DNA of 64,000 bases, from the NCBI RefSeq assembly GCF_029525575.1, contig NZ_JAPDIA010000001.1:1-64000 (forward strand). The letters are read 5' to 3'. Below the pieces are notes generated by a model that was given only the letters and a program-made list of their open reading frames with translations, did not search any database and was not told where the DNA came from. The number at the start of each line of letters is the position of its first letter. Position 1 is the stretch's first letter. This DNA comes from Cohnella rhizosphaerae (lineage in GTDB: Bacteria; Bacillota; Bacilli; Paenibacillales; Paenibacillaceae). Made by a program: the position numbers and the translations under genes. Positions 47,348 through 55,133 of this stretch are shown one piece after another.

Positions 47348-48020
47348 ATGATGAACTTCGAGCAAGCGCATGCCGCGTTTATGGAATACCATTTGACCCG
47401 GCGGACCGGGGAACGCAGAGGCCGGCTTGAACGCGGACACCGGGAGGCGGAAAAGTTGTTTTGCAAAAACGTATGGTGGCGGCTCCGCGGCGATTTCGAC
47501 GGACTGCATCCCGAGTACGAGGTGATGGATTGGCGGGGCATATCCTACTTTTGCGACTTTGTCTGGATTTTTCTGAACGTCAAATTCGTCTTCGAAATTA
47601 AAGGCTTCGGCCCGCACGTACGGGACATGGACCGTCAAAAGTATTCCAATGAGCTCAACAGGGAAACGTTTCTGGGCGCAATGGGCTACCAGGTCGTTTC
47701 CTTCTCGTACGACGACGTAGTGGCCCGGCCGGACCTGTGCGTCACGCTTGCTGCGCATGTTCATCGGCCGCTACCAGTCAGAGGCAGCACCGATCGGTCT
47801 GGACGGTCTCGCGGAGCGCGAGACGATTCGACTTGCATGCGCGCTATCCAGGCCGCTGCGTCCGATCGACGTCCAAGAGCAGTTGCAGGTCAACCATCGC
47901 ATCGCCGTCCGGACGCTTCGTTCGTTAAGCGAAAAAGGATTATTTACGCCGCTGTCGGGAACCCAAGGCAAACATATTGTGCGATATGAAATGAATCCGG
48001 CTGCTCTTCGGCTGCTGTAA
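47348..48020 (+). CDS. PD-(D/E)xK nuclease-like protein with C-terminal winged helix (frame broken once)
   Basis: About 223 residues after repair. The N-terminal part (about 1-140) resembles DUF559/Vsr-type endonuclease folds: a basic helix (RRTGERRGRLERGHREAEK), ISYFCDFVWIFLNVKFVFEIKGFG giving Asp and Glu-x-Lys in restriction-nuclease order, and MGYQVVSFSYDDV. The C-terminal part (about 150-223) looks like a winged helix (PIDVQEQLQVNHRIAVRTLR, then SEKGLFTPL). The frames join if one T of 47748-47749 is removed (TLLRMFIGRYQ); otherwise two short frames overlap. I do not know a characterised homologue. A 17-bp tandem repeat array lies 80 bases downstream. Confidence 0.6.
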
Positions 48021-48099
48021 GAACGTGGGTAGGGGTGGTGGGAATTGCGATTGAATTGGCGCAGAGACGACAGGTTGGAAAAACTCGCAGGGTTGATGC

Positions 48100-48360
48100 G
48101 GGCGGGATGTTCGTGCGGGCGGGAAATTCGTGCGGGCAGGATGTTCGTGCGGGCGGGATGTTCGTGCGGGCGGAATGTTCATGCTGGCGGGATGTTCGTG
48201 CGGGCGGGATGTTCTTGCGGGCGGGATGTTCTTGCGGGCGGGATGTTCTTGCGGGCGGAATGTTCATGCTGGCGGGAAATTCGTGCGGACAGGATGTTCA
48301 TGCTGGCGGGATGTTCATGCGGGCGGGATGTTCGTGCGGGCGGGATCTTCGCGAAAATGG
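48100..48360. repeat. tandem array of fifteen 17-bp units
   Basis: Fifteen consecutive units with consensus GGGATGTTCGTGCGGGC; the GATGTTC cores start at 48106 and recur every 17 bp to 48344 without a single phase slip. Variants (GAAATTC, GAATGTTC, CTTGC, CATGCTG) are scattered and some are shared between units, as expected for unequal crossing-over. All frames stay open, so long frames here are artefacts. The unit is exactly one third of the 51-bp pitch of arrays D and G. Confidence 0.95.
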
Positions 48361-48494
48361 CGGTTTGTGCGAACGGCGTTCGAGAGAAACGGGTGTGTCA
48401 AATCGAAAGACTTGTTTTCTCAGCGTTCTTGGTGAGGACGCCGAAGCGTGCATTGTAAGTAAGCGTTGGCGTGTTTCTTAGAAACCTGCAAATA

Positions 48495-50151
48495 AAGTCA
48501 ATTTCAGAATTCATTTGGTGATGGAGCCAAGCATGAGGCCAATGTTGGGGAAGTCCTTTTTTTTGAGGTTAAGCGGCTGGTTTTGCTTCGCGGATGCGCT
48601 TGTTTAATTTATCTATTGCAAGTTTGCATACATTGTATGTGAGACAACTTAAGTCCATATCTACGAATGCACGTCTTTTAAGCTTTCGCGTCGTGCCTAA
48701 TTCCAGATAAAGTTTTAAATAGGCAAAGACACGCTCAACCGCGGTCCGCTGTTTAAATAATTGATGGAACTTTTCACTGCCTCGCCCAGGTGCAGTATAT
48801 CTACGAACATCCTCTTTTACTTGTTTTTTTATCACCTTTTGGCAGCCGTCGGCTTGAAACGGACAGGCTGCGCATTCTTTGGGTGCTACAAATTTAACAG
48901 TATCCCGAGTCGCATCATAGCTATCGTAGCGGTACGAATGACCTTGTTTGCACGTTGGGCGCAAGTGCTTATCTACACCATCCGGCAGTTTGGTGCGATG
49001 AACAAGCGGAATAAGCGAACATGCACCTACATCTCTAACTTGCTGGTAAACGGGCTCGCTATCGTAACCTTTGTCGCCTAACACGTACTTAGGCTGGAGT
49101 GTTGGGAACCGCTCTTTTAATCGTTTAAGCAGCACGATCGCCGGACGTTGGTCGTTTACATGAGCCGAGCAGTTTACGCCAGTCACAATATACTGACTCT
49201 GGCAATCCACTAACAAATTGAGCTTGTAGCCGTACCAATATTTTACGCGTCCGCTTCCGCGGGGATCGCCTTTTGCTCCTACACTTGGATAGGTCGGCAT
49301 GTCCGCGATGAGTTCCTCGTAGCTGCAAGACAACATCCCCGCAACTTCCTTTTCGAAGTGTGTTAACGAAGCTTCATAGGCCTCGACTTGCGCACGCCAC
49401 GCGGCCTCCTCGGCTTTGGGGACGCGCCCGCGTTTGACACGCTTGGGTTTCTCGGGCTTGGGGGCTGGCTGCGGGACATGGCTGACGGCGTCCAGAAAAG
49501 CAGGCTCTTCGCTGTCTTCTACCTCCTTGGGGAGAATGGACGGGGCCGGTTTAGACGCGTCAATTTTGGGGTTTCGGTCAAAGGCTTCCACATGCGAAGA
49601 GTCCACCGCCATGCTTTCACCTTTCAGGAAGCCTTCTGTAATCGCTGCATCCACCGTAATATCGATGACCTCATGCAGGATACCGGACTGCTGAAGTTTG
49701 GTGAAAAGCCTGGAATAGGCGGCTTGGCTCGGTACCCGATCAGAGCCTGTAAAGTGACAGCGCAATCTGAATTCTGCACTGCTTTTCAGACGGTTGACCA
49801 GGTCCTTGATGAAGCGAATATGCTCGATTTTGCAAAGGATAAGCGAAAAGATCATCGCTCTGGTGTTCAAGCTTTCGGGCCGACCACGTCGTTTGAAGCT
49901 ACTGATGGCGTACAAGATTTTCGCAATAGGAACTTCTTCCAAAATGAGGTCGTCTTTTGACGCCGGGGACATTTTTAGAAGGGTCTCAAAGGAAAAGAGC
50001 TCTTCCTGTCGAATTGGTATCGTAGGAGTACTTCCTTTCTTTCTCGTTTTGGGTGGCTAACCTTAATTTCGAGAATGTGGGGAGGTACTCCTCTTTTGGT
50101 GCGCCAAAAAAAGTCAGTCGTAGCAAGGGGTTTGAATTATGAAATTGACTT
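48495..50151 (-). mobile_element. insertion sequence, copy 2 (1657 bp), inverted relative to copy 1
   Basis: Same element as 41693-43351, opposite orientation. Two length differences were found, both homopolymers (A7 against A8 inside the transposase; A8 against A9 after it), accounting for the full 2-bp size difference. Removing it and one TA (flanks end AAATA and begin TATAC) restores CCTGCAAATATACATC, an exact member of the array E motif. With copy 1 it brackets about 5.1 kb, but the bracketed genes look like native chromosome rather than cargo. Confidence 0.93.
48569..49972 (-). CDS. DDE-type transposase, intact copy
   Basis: 467 residues: an N-terminal DUF772-like helical domain (RRGRPESLNTRAMIFSLIL; HFTGSDRVPSQAAYSRLF), a DDE catalytic core with Asp in GESMAVDSSHVEAFDRN, Asp in YVLGDKGYDSE and the C-terminal Glu in KQRTAVERVFAYLKLYL, and a four-Cys insertion (APKECAACPFQADGC). 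The annotated ATG lies inside a longer open frame: TIPIRQEELFSFETLLK precedes it without a stop, and the AGAAAGGAAG site lies before an ATA codon (50018-50020), so the real start may be non-canonical. The frame is continuous through a run of seven A. Confidence 0.92.
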   Translation of the reverse strand: MSPASKDDLILEEVPIAKILYAISSFKRRGRPESLNTRAMIFSLILCKIEHIRFIKDLVNRLKSSAEFRLRCHFTGSDRVPSQAAYSRLFTKLQQSGILHEVIDITVDAAITEGFLKGESMAVDSSHVEAFDRNPKIDASKPAPSILPKEVEDSEEPAFLDAVSHVPQPAPKPEKPKRVKRGRVPKAEEAAWRAQVEAYEASLTHFEKEVAGMLSCSYEELIADMPTYPSVGAKGDPRGSGRVKYWYGYKLNLLVDCQSQYIVTGVNCSAHVNDQRPAIVLLKRLKERFPTLQPKYVLGDKGYDSEPVYQQVRDVGACSLIPLVHRTKLPDGVDKHLRPTCKQGHSYRYDSYDATRDTVKFVAPKECAACPFQADGCQKVIKKQVKEDVRRYTAPGRGSEKFHQLFKQRTAVERVFAYLKLYLELGTTRKLKRRAFVDMDLSCLTYNVCKLAIDKLNKRIREAKPAA

Positions 50152-50281
50152 TATATACATCTTTTTTTGATTCATTCACTCTTATTCGTGAACCTTCTGT
50201 TCGAAAGCCTGCATATTTGCAGGAATTCAATATGTCGTCGGGCTTTGACATCACAAGCCTGCAAATTTGCAGGCTTTTATT
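50152..50281. repeat. array F: AGCCTGCAAATTTGCAGG palindromes, same family as array E
   Basis: Copies at 50206-50223 (AGCCTGCATATTTGCAGG) and 50256-50273 (AGCCTGCAAATTTGCAGG), exactly 50 bp apart. A further copy is split by IS copy 2 (ACCTGCAAATA at 48484-48494, TATACATC from 50152). The second copy is a perfect 16-bp palindrome CCTGCAAATTTGCAGG followed by TTTT. Confidence 0.88.
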
Positions 50282-50326
50282 CGACGTGCTTCGTACAGTA
50301 AGAACTCCAAAAAAACCTCTACCACA

Positions 50327-50346
50327 CTACCATACAAGTATGGTAG
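50327..50346. promoter_or_regulatory. GntR-type operator upstream of the uxu operon
   Basis: CTACCATACAAGTATGGTAG, a 20-bp perfect inverted repeat (9-bp arms, AA centre) 36 bases upstream of the regulator start. FadR/UxuR-like repressors bind such palindromes; autoregulation is inferred. Confidence 0.8.
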
Positions 50347-50381
50347 GATGTTTTTGCAAGCCCGAAAGGAGTCATGCTGCC

Positions 50382-51081
50382 ATGTATACGAACGGACGCG
50401 CACAGGAGCCATCGGCGCGGGAGACGGTCTACGCGAAGCTGAAGGAGCAAATTCTGAATCTGGAGCTGGCGCCCGGCACCGCCCTGTCCGAGAAGGAGTC
50501 GTCGCTCGTGCTCGGCGTCAGCCGGACGCCGGTGCGCGAGAGCTTCGTGCGCCTCGCCCAGGAGGGACTCGTCCAGGTGCTGCCGCAGCGGGGGGACGTT
50601 CGTCTCGCTCATCGATCCGGCGCTGGTCGAGGAAGCCAGGTTCATGCGCGAGCATCTCGAGCGAGCCGTCGTCAGGCTCGCCTGCGCGCATTTTCCCGAA
50701 GCGCATCTGCACGCGCTCGAGGACAATCTGGCCTTGCAACTGAAGAGCATCGAGCGTGCGGACGACCGCCGTTTGTTCGAGCTGGACGAAGCGTACCACC
50801 GGATCTTGTTCGACGGCTGCGGGAAGCTCAATACGTGGCGCGCGATCGGGCAGATGAACGTGCATCTGAACCGCAGCCGGATGCTGCGGCTCGTGGCGGA
50901 CCGCCATTGGCAGCATCTGTACGAGCAGCACGAGACGATTTTTCGGGCCGTCAAGGAAGGCGATGCCGACCGGGCGGAACGCATCATGCAGGAGCATCTG
51001 CTGCTCGGCGTTCGCGATCTGGCGCATCTGATGGACAAGTTTCCGCAATATTTCATATCGGGAGGAGACGGCAAGCCATGA
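50382..51081 (+). CDS. GntR/FadR-subfamily regulator of the mannonate genes (frame broken once)
   Basis: About 232 residues after repair. The N-terminal winged helix (about 15-80) shows LSEKESSLVLGVSRTPVRES and LVQVLPQRGTFVSLID; the C-terminal FCD domain has EARFMREHLE, LDEAYHRILFDGCG and HLYEQHETIFRAVKEGD with metal-ligand Asp/His candidates. Six G at 50590-50595 break the frame in the wing (PQRG); five restore TFVSLIDPALVEEA. ATG 50382 follows AAAGGAG. Its stop overlaps the uxuA start (ATGA), so it is the first gene of the uxu operon. It probably represses the operon through the upstream palindrome until an aldonate or uronate binds. Confidence 0.88.
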
Positions 51082-52169
51082 GAATGACGTTCCGCTGGTT
51101 CGGCACGGGCAACGATACGATCTCGCTCGCGCAGATCCGGCAGATCCCGGGCGTCGAGGGGATCGTATGGTCGCTGCACGACATGCCCGCAGGCGAAGAG
51201 TGGCCGATGGAGAAAATTTTGGCGTTACGGGACGAAGCGCACGCGGCCGGTCTGAACATCGACGTGGTCGAAAGCGTGAACATTCACGAGGACATCAAGC
51301 TCGGACTACCGAGCCGGGACGTCTACATCGAAAACTACAAGCGAACGCTGGAGAAGCTCGGCCAGGTCGGCGTCAAAGTCGTCTGCTACAACTTCATGCC
51401 CGTGTTCGACTGGCTGCGGACCGAACTGCACAAAGAGATGGAAGACGGCTCCACCGCTCTCTTTTACGAAAAAAGCCGGATCGACAACATCGACCCGTTC
51501 GAGCTGGTCCGTCAGATCAACGAAAACTCGGAGCTAACGATGCCGGGCTGGGAGCCGGAGCGGCTGTCGCATCTGACCGCTTTGTTCGAGGCTTATAAAG
51601 ACGTCACCCAGGAGGATCTGTGGGAAAACGTTCGCTACTTCCTGGACGAAATCATTCCCGTGGCGGCCCGGAACGGCATCAAAATGGCGATTCATCCGGA
51701 CGATCCGCCGTGGCCCATCTTCGGTCTTCCGCGCATCATGACGAGCCAGGCCAACTTCCGCCGGTTCCTCGCGCTGCACGACAGTCCGTCCAACGGCATC
51801 ACGCTGTGCAGCGGCTCGCTCGGCGCCAACCCGGCCAACGATATCGTGTCCATGATCCATGAGTTCGCGGACCGCATTCCGTTCGCCCATATCCGCAACG
51901 TGCGCGTGTACGAAAACGGCGACTTCATCGAAACCTCTCACCGGACGCAGGACGGCTCCGTCGACATCGCCGGCATCGTGAAGGCGTACCACGACGTCGG
52001 CTTCACCGGCTATGCGCGGCCGGACCACGGGCGCCATCTTTGGGGCGAGGTATGCCGTCCCGGCTATGGGCTGTACGATCGCGCGCTCGGCATCATGTAC
52101 CTGTGGGGACTGTGGGATGCGGCGGCGCGCGCGGCAGCCGACGCCAAAGCCAAGGAGGCTGCCGTATGA
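51078..52169 (+). CDS. uxuA: D-mannonate dehydratase
   Basis: A 363-residue UxuA-type enzyme that dehydrates D-mannonate to 2-keto-3-deoxygluconate in the glucuronate pathway. Family segments: [20 protein letters not shown] at the N terminus, [29 protein letters not shown] near 115, [20 protein letters not shown] near 205, [13 protein letters not shown] near 245 and [13 protein letters not shown] near 320; Cys, His and Asp metal ligands are included in these. Length is normal. It is translationally coupled upstream to the GntR gene and downstream to uxuB by ATGA overlaps. It belongs to the xylose-isomerase-like fold, distinct from the enolase-type dehydratase at 23.1 kb. Confidence 0.96.
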   Translation: MRMTFRWFGTGNDTISLAQIRQIPGVEGIVWSLHDMPAGEEWPMEKILALRDEAHAAGLNIDVVESVNIHEDIKLGLPSRDVYIENYKRTLEKLGQVGVKVVCYNFMPVFDWLRTELHKEMEDGSTALFYEKSRIDNIDPFELVRQINENSELTMPGWEPERLSHLTALFEAYKDVTQEDLWENVRYFLDEIIPVAARNGIKMAIHPDDPPWPIFGLPRIMTSQANFRRFLALHDSPSNGITLCSGSLGANPANDIVSMIHEFADRIPFAHIRNVRVYENGDFIETSHRTQDGSVDIAGIVKAYHDVGFTGYARPDHGRHLWGEVCRPGYGLYDRALGIMYLWGLWDAAARAAADAKAKEAAV

Positions 52170-53026
52170 GCGCGAATCTTCTCCCGATCCATGAATCGCT
52201 CGCCGGCAAGGTCGCCGTCATCACCGGCGGCTCCGGCGTTCTGTGCAGCGTGATGGCGAAGGAGCTCGGCCGGCAAGGCGCCAAGGTGGCCGTTCTGAAC
52301 CGGACGGTAGAAAAAGGCGAGCAGGTCGCTGCCGACATCCGCGCGGCGGGCGGCATCGCGATCGCCGTCGCCTGCGACGCCACGGACGCGGAGAGCGTTC
52401 GCGCCGCGGAAGCTGTCGTCTCGCGGGAACTGGGGCCTTGCGACATCCTGATCAACGGCGCGGGCGGCAATCATCCGAGCGCCAACACGACCCAGGAGAT
52501 TTTCCGCCCCGAGGACCTCGGGCAAGAAGGCGTGACCACCTTCTTCGACCTCAGCGCAGCCGGCTTCCGGGGCGTGCTGGACCTGAACTTCATGGGGACG
52601 CTTATCCCGTCCCAGATCTTCAGCCGGTCGATGGCCGAGCGAGGCGGCGGCGTCATCGTCAACGTCTCCTCGATGAGCGCCCCGTCCCCGTTGACCAAGG
52701 TGCCTGCCTACAGCGCCGCGAAGGCAGCCATCAACAACTGGACGCAGTGGCTCGCCGTGCATCTCGCCGAATCGGGCATTCGCGTCAACGCGCTGGCGCC
52801 GGGCTTCTTCCTGACCGAGCAGAACCGCGCGCTGCTCAAAAACGAGGACGGCTCGCTGACGGAGCGGTCCGGCAAGATCATCGCGCACACGCCGATGCGC
52901 AGGTTCGGCCAGCCGGAGGACCTGCTCGGCACGCTGCTCTGGCTCGTCGACGACGCGGCGTCAGGCTTCGTGACCGGCGCGTTCATACCGGTCGACGGCG
53001 GTTTTATGGCATACGCCGGCGTGTGA
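52166..53026 (+). CDS. uxuB: D-mannonate oxidoreductase, SDR family
   Basis: A 286-residue classical SDR that interconverts D-fructuronate and D-mannonate with NAD(H). The NAD loop is [19 protein letters not shown] near 17, [10 protein letters not shown] near 95 is the NNAG-type motif with the extra residues typical of this subgroup, and the catalytic VNVSSMSA and YSAAK supply Ser, Tyr and Lys near 165-185. The subfamily (B. subtilis UxuB type) differs from the long-chain E. coli UxuB. ATG 52166 overlaps the uxuA stop. Context confirms the assignment; without it the enzyme would only be called an SDR. Confidence 0.9.
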   Translation: MSANLLPIHESLAGKVAVITGGSGVLCSVMAKELGRQGAKVAVLNRTVEKGEQVAADIRAAGGIAIAVACDATDAESVRAAEAVVSRELGPCDILINGAGGNHPSANTTQEIFRPEDLGQEGVTTFFDLSAAGFRGVLDLNFMGTLIPSQIFSRSMAERGGGVIVNVSSMSAPSPLTKVPAYSAAKAAINNWTQWLAVHLAESGIRVNALAPGFFLTEQNRALLKNEDGSLTERSGKIIAHTPMRRFGQPEDLLGTLLWLVDDAASGFVTGAFIPVDGGFMAYAGV

Positions 53027-53077
53027 CGACGAGCTTGCGTCTCTTGCATGGAGGGCCGGCGCAGCGCAATTGTTGTT

Positions 53078-53295
53078 CTGGTTGGGACTTCCTTATCGAG
53101 CGTAATCGAGACAAGGCTGGGATTGCTCCTGGTCAGGACTTCTTTTTTTCAGGAGACTGTCGCGAGGTTTCGTTTATTTCCGGTTAAGACTTCCTTGTTA
53201 AGCAGGGTCGAGGCGTGAATAGAATTGATTCTGGTCAGGACTACTTTTGCGTGGAAGGTTGGCTCGGCGTAAGCGTTGTTTCCAATTGAGACTTC
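53078..53295. repeat. array G: five CTGGTCAGGACTTC elements at exactly 51-bp pitch
   Basis: The RGGACTT cores start at 53084, 53135, 53186, 53237 and 53288: four intervals of exactly 51 bp. Variants read CTGGTTGGGACTTC, CTGGTCAGGACTTC, CCGGTTAAGACTTC, CTGGTCAGGACTAC and CCAATTGAGACTTC. The sequence between the cores is poorly conserved. It lies between the converging ends of uxuB and the deacetylase gene; nothing else was seen from 53027 to 53305. Confidence 0.87.
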
Positions 53296-53305
53296 TCGAG
53301 CTGCC

Positions 53306-53379
53306 AAAAAAAAGCCCAGCAGGATAGGGTCGAAGCGGATCTTCCCGCTTCGACGCCGCATCTGGCGCTGGGCTTTTTT
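53306..53379. terminator. bidirectional terminator between uxuB and the deacetylase gene
   Basis: A8 GCCCAGC ... GCTGGGC T6 with an inner GTCGAAGCGG/CCGCTTCGAC hairpin. T tracts are present on both strands, serving both converging genes. Confidence 0.9.
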
Positions 53380-53386
53380 GGATTTG

Positions 53387-54028
53387 TTATGCCTGGGAGA
53401 GCAGCTCGCTGGCCGTCAAGAAGACGTATCCTTCCTTTTTCAGCGTCCTCACGAGCGCCCGCACCGCCTCGACCGTCTGCGAGCGGTCGCCGTAGCCGTC
53501 GTGGAAAACGAAGATGCTGCCCGGCTCCGCGACGGCGAGCGAGGCCTCCAGTATATGATCGGCCCCGGGCATCTCCCAATCCCGTGCCGCGCCGTTCACG
53601 CCGCCGATGACCGCATAGCCGAGCTCGCGCGCGATGCGTTCGACCATCGCGTCCGTCGCCAGATAGGGCGGTCGGAACGTCTCGGACCGCACGCCCACCG
53701 TCTCGCGGATCAAGTCGCCGGTACGGACAAGCTCCGCCCGGACGGCATCCTCGTCCAATTCTGTCAAATTCGGATGCGCATAGCTATGGTTGCCGATCTC
53801 ATGACCGGTCTCGTGGACGAGCCTCGCCGTATCGGGATAACGCTCGATTTGCTCGCCGGTCATGTAGAACGTCGCCCGCCCACCCTCCTCGCGGAAAATC
53901 TCGAGTATTTGCGGCGTAAATTCGGGATTCGGACCGTCGTCGAAGGTGATGGCGACAGCCTTGACGGAAGTGGGGTGAATCGAGATCATCTCGGATGAAG
54001 GTGCGAATCGGTCTTCGGCTTGGTTCAT
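53387..54028 (-). CDS. polysaccharide deacetylase (NodB/CE4 family)
   Basis: A 213-residue single-domain CE4 deacetylase that removes acetyl groups from N-acetylglucosamine polymers. NodB motifs: AVAITFDDGPNPEFT near 25 (catalytic base and metal Asp), IGNHSYAHPNL near 77 (metal His pair), FRPPYLATD near 118 and the C-terminal VFHDGYGDRSQTVEA near 173. No signal peptide or membrane helix is apparent, which is unusual for a wall-active member and may point to cytoplasmic or spore-related use. It is monocistronic behind a terminator shared with uxuB. Confidence 0.9.
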   Translation of the reverse strand: MNQAEDRFAPSSEMISIHPTSVKAVAITFDDGPNPEFTPQILEIFREEGGRATFYMTGEQIERYPDTARLVHETGHEIGNHSYAHPNLTELDEDAVRAELVRTGDLIRETVGVRSETFRPPYLATDAMVERIARELGYAVIGGVNGAARDWEMPGADHILEASLAVAEPGSIFVFHDGYGDRSQTVEAVRALVRTLKKEGYVFLTASELLSQA

Positions 54029-54120
54029 TCGGACAACGTCTCCTTATGTACGAGAAAATAGTGTACCTATTCCACTTCAAACTTTAAACGACTTCTGAAG
54101 TTTTTTCACTCTTTTCCTGC

Positions 54121-54192
54121 TATCGGAGCGGCGATAAGCTACTGGGCACGATCTCGGCCGGAATGCTCGGATCGGGGACGGCGATAAGCGGC
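54121..54192. repeat. array I: two GGCGATAAGC elements 50 bp apart
   Basis: GCGATAAGC at 54131 and 54181, exactly 50 bp apart, each within an imperfect palindrome (TATCG-N6-CGATA in the first; GATCGGGGACGGCGATA in the second). It lies between the deacetylase start and the end of the ABC permease gene. Confidence 0.6.
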
Positions 54193-54266
54193 GATATACG
54201 CCGACATACGCCTTGCATCCGCCGTGTCGCGCTGCCGACTTGCGGCGGCGGCGCGGCGGAATGCGT

Positions 54267-55133
54267 TTAATCATAAGGGTGGCGCCTGAGCGCGAAACGA
54301 CCGAGGAGCGAGACGACTCCGTAGAGCGCCATCGAGAGCGCCGCGAGCAGCGCGATGGCGACCATGACCATGTCCATCTGGAACACCTGACCGCCGTAAA
54401 TGATCATATAGCCGAGCCCCGCTTTCGACGACAAAAATTCACCCATGATAACGCCGACGAGCGTGAGACCGACATTAACCTTCAGCGTCGCGACGAGATT
54501 CGGTACGCTCGCGGGCAACAGCACCATCCGCAGCGTCTGAAGCTTGGTCGCGCCGAACGACTCCATCAGCCTTAGCTTCGTCTGCCCGATCTCCTTGAAG
54601 CCCGACTCCAGCATCATGATCGTGACGATGACCGAGATGGCGATTGCCATGCCGTATACCGAGTAGCGGTCGCCAAGCCATATATAGAAGATCGGACCGA
54701 GCGCTACCTTGGGCAGCGCGTTCAGCACGACCATATAAGGTTCGAGCACCCTGGACGCGTACGAGGACCACCAGAGCGCCACCGCGATCGCCGTGCCGAT
54801 CGCCATCGACAGCGTCAATCCGATGACGGTCTCCGACGTCGTCACCCAAGCATGGTGCCACAGCTTGCCTTCGAGCGCCAGGCTTTTGAATGAAGCTACC
54901 AGCTGCGAAGGGCGGCTCGTCAGCATGGCGTCGACCCATTTGCGATCTGCGGCCAGCTCCCAGACGCCGAGGAAAGCCGCGAGCAGCGCGAACCTGGCGA
55001 GCCAGACGGCCATTCGCAAGCGGCGCTGCGCGCGCAAATATTTTTTGTACGGAGCCGAGGCTGTCCCCATGGAAGCGGCAGTTGTCCCTGCCGCCCCTGC
55101 ATGCCGCGCGTCTTTAACCGGGTTGGACGACAT
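54267..55133 (-). CDS. ABC transporter permease, SsuC/TauC/ThiX type
   Basis: A 288-residue BPD-family permease with about six membrane helices (AVWLARFALLAAFLGVWEL near 38, ETVIGLTLSMAIGTAIAVALW near 95, and others to ALLAALSMALYGVVSLL at the end). The EAA-type loop reads FKEIGQTKLRLMESFGATKLQTLRMVLLPAS near 185. The start ATG 55133 lies inside the 3' end of the ATPase gene (20-base overlap), indicating coupling. The three genes are ordered solute-binding protein, ATPase, permease. The family moves sulfonates, taurine, nitrate or thiamin precursors; the substrate is not clear here. Confidence 0.88.
   Translation of the reverse strand: MSSNPVKDARHAGAAGTTAASMGTASAPYKKYLRAQRRLRMAVWLARFALLAAFLGVWELAADRKWVDAMLTSRPSQLVASFKSLALEGKLWHHAWVTTSETVIGLTLSMAIGTAIAVALWWSSYASRVLEPYMVVLNALPKVALGPIFYIWLGDRYSVYGMAIAISVIVTIMMLESGFKEIGQTKLRLMESFGATKLQTLRMVLLPASVPNLVATLKVNVGLTLVGVIMGEFLSSKAGLGYMIIYGGQVFQMDMVMVAIALLAALSMALYGVVSLLGRFALRRHPYD

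Noticed and set aside
48035..48481. 148-codon repetitive open frame over the 17-bp array
   Set aside because: A 17-bp unit without stop codons leaves every frame open, and similar frames exist on both strands. No start or domain supports coding.
41693..50151. Functional composite transposon carrying cargo
   Set aside because: The bracketed kinase and regulator fit the neighbouring native transporter, their operon has its own terminator, and the flanks show separate insertions rather than one duplication around the whole unit.
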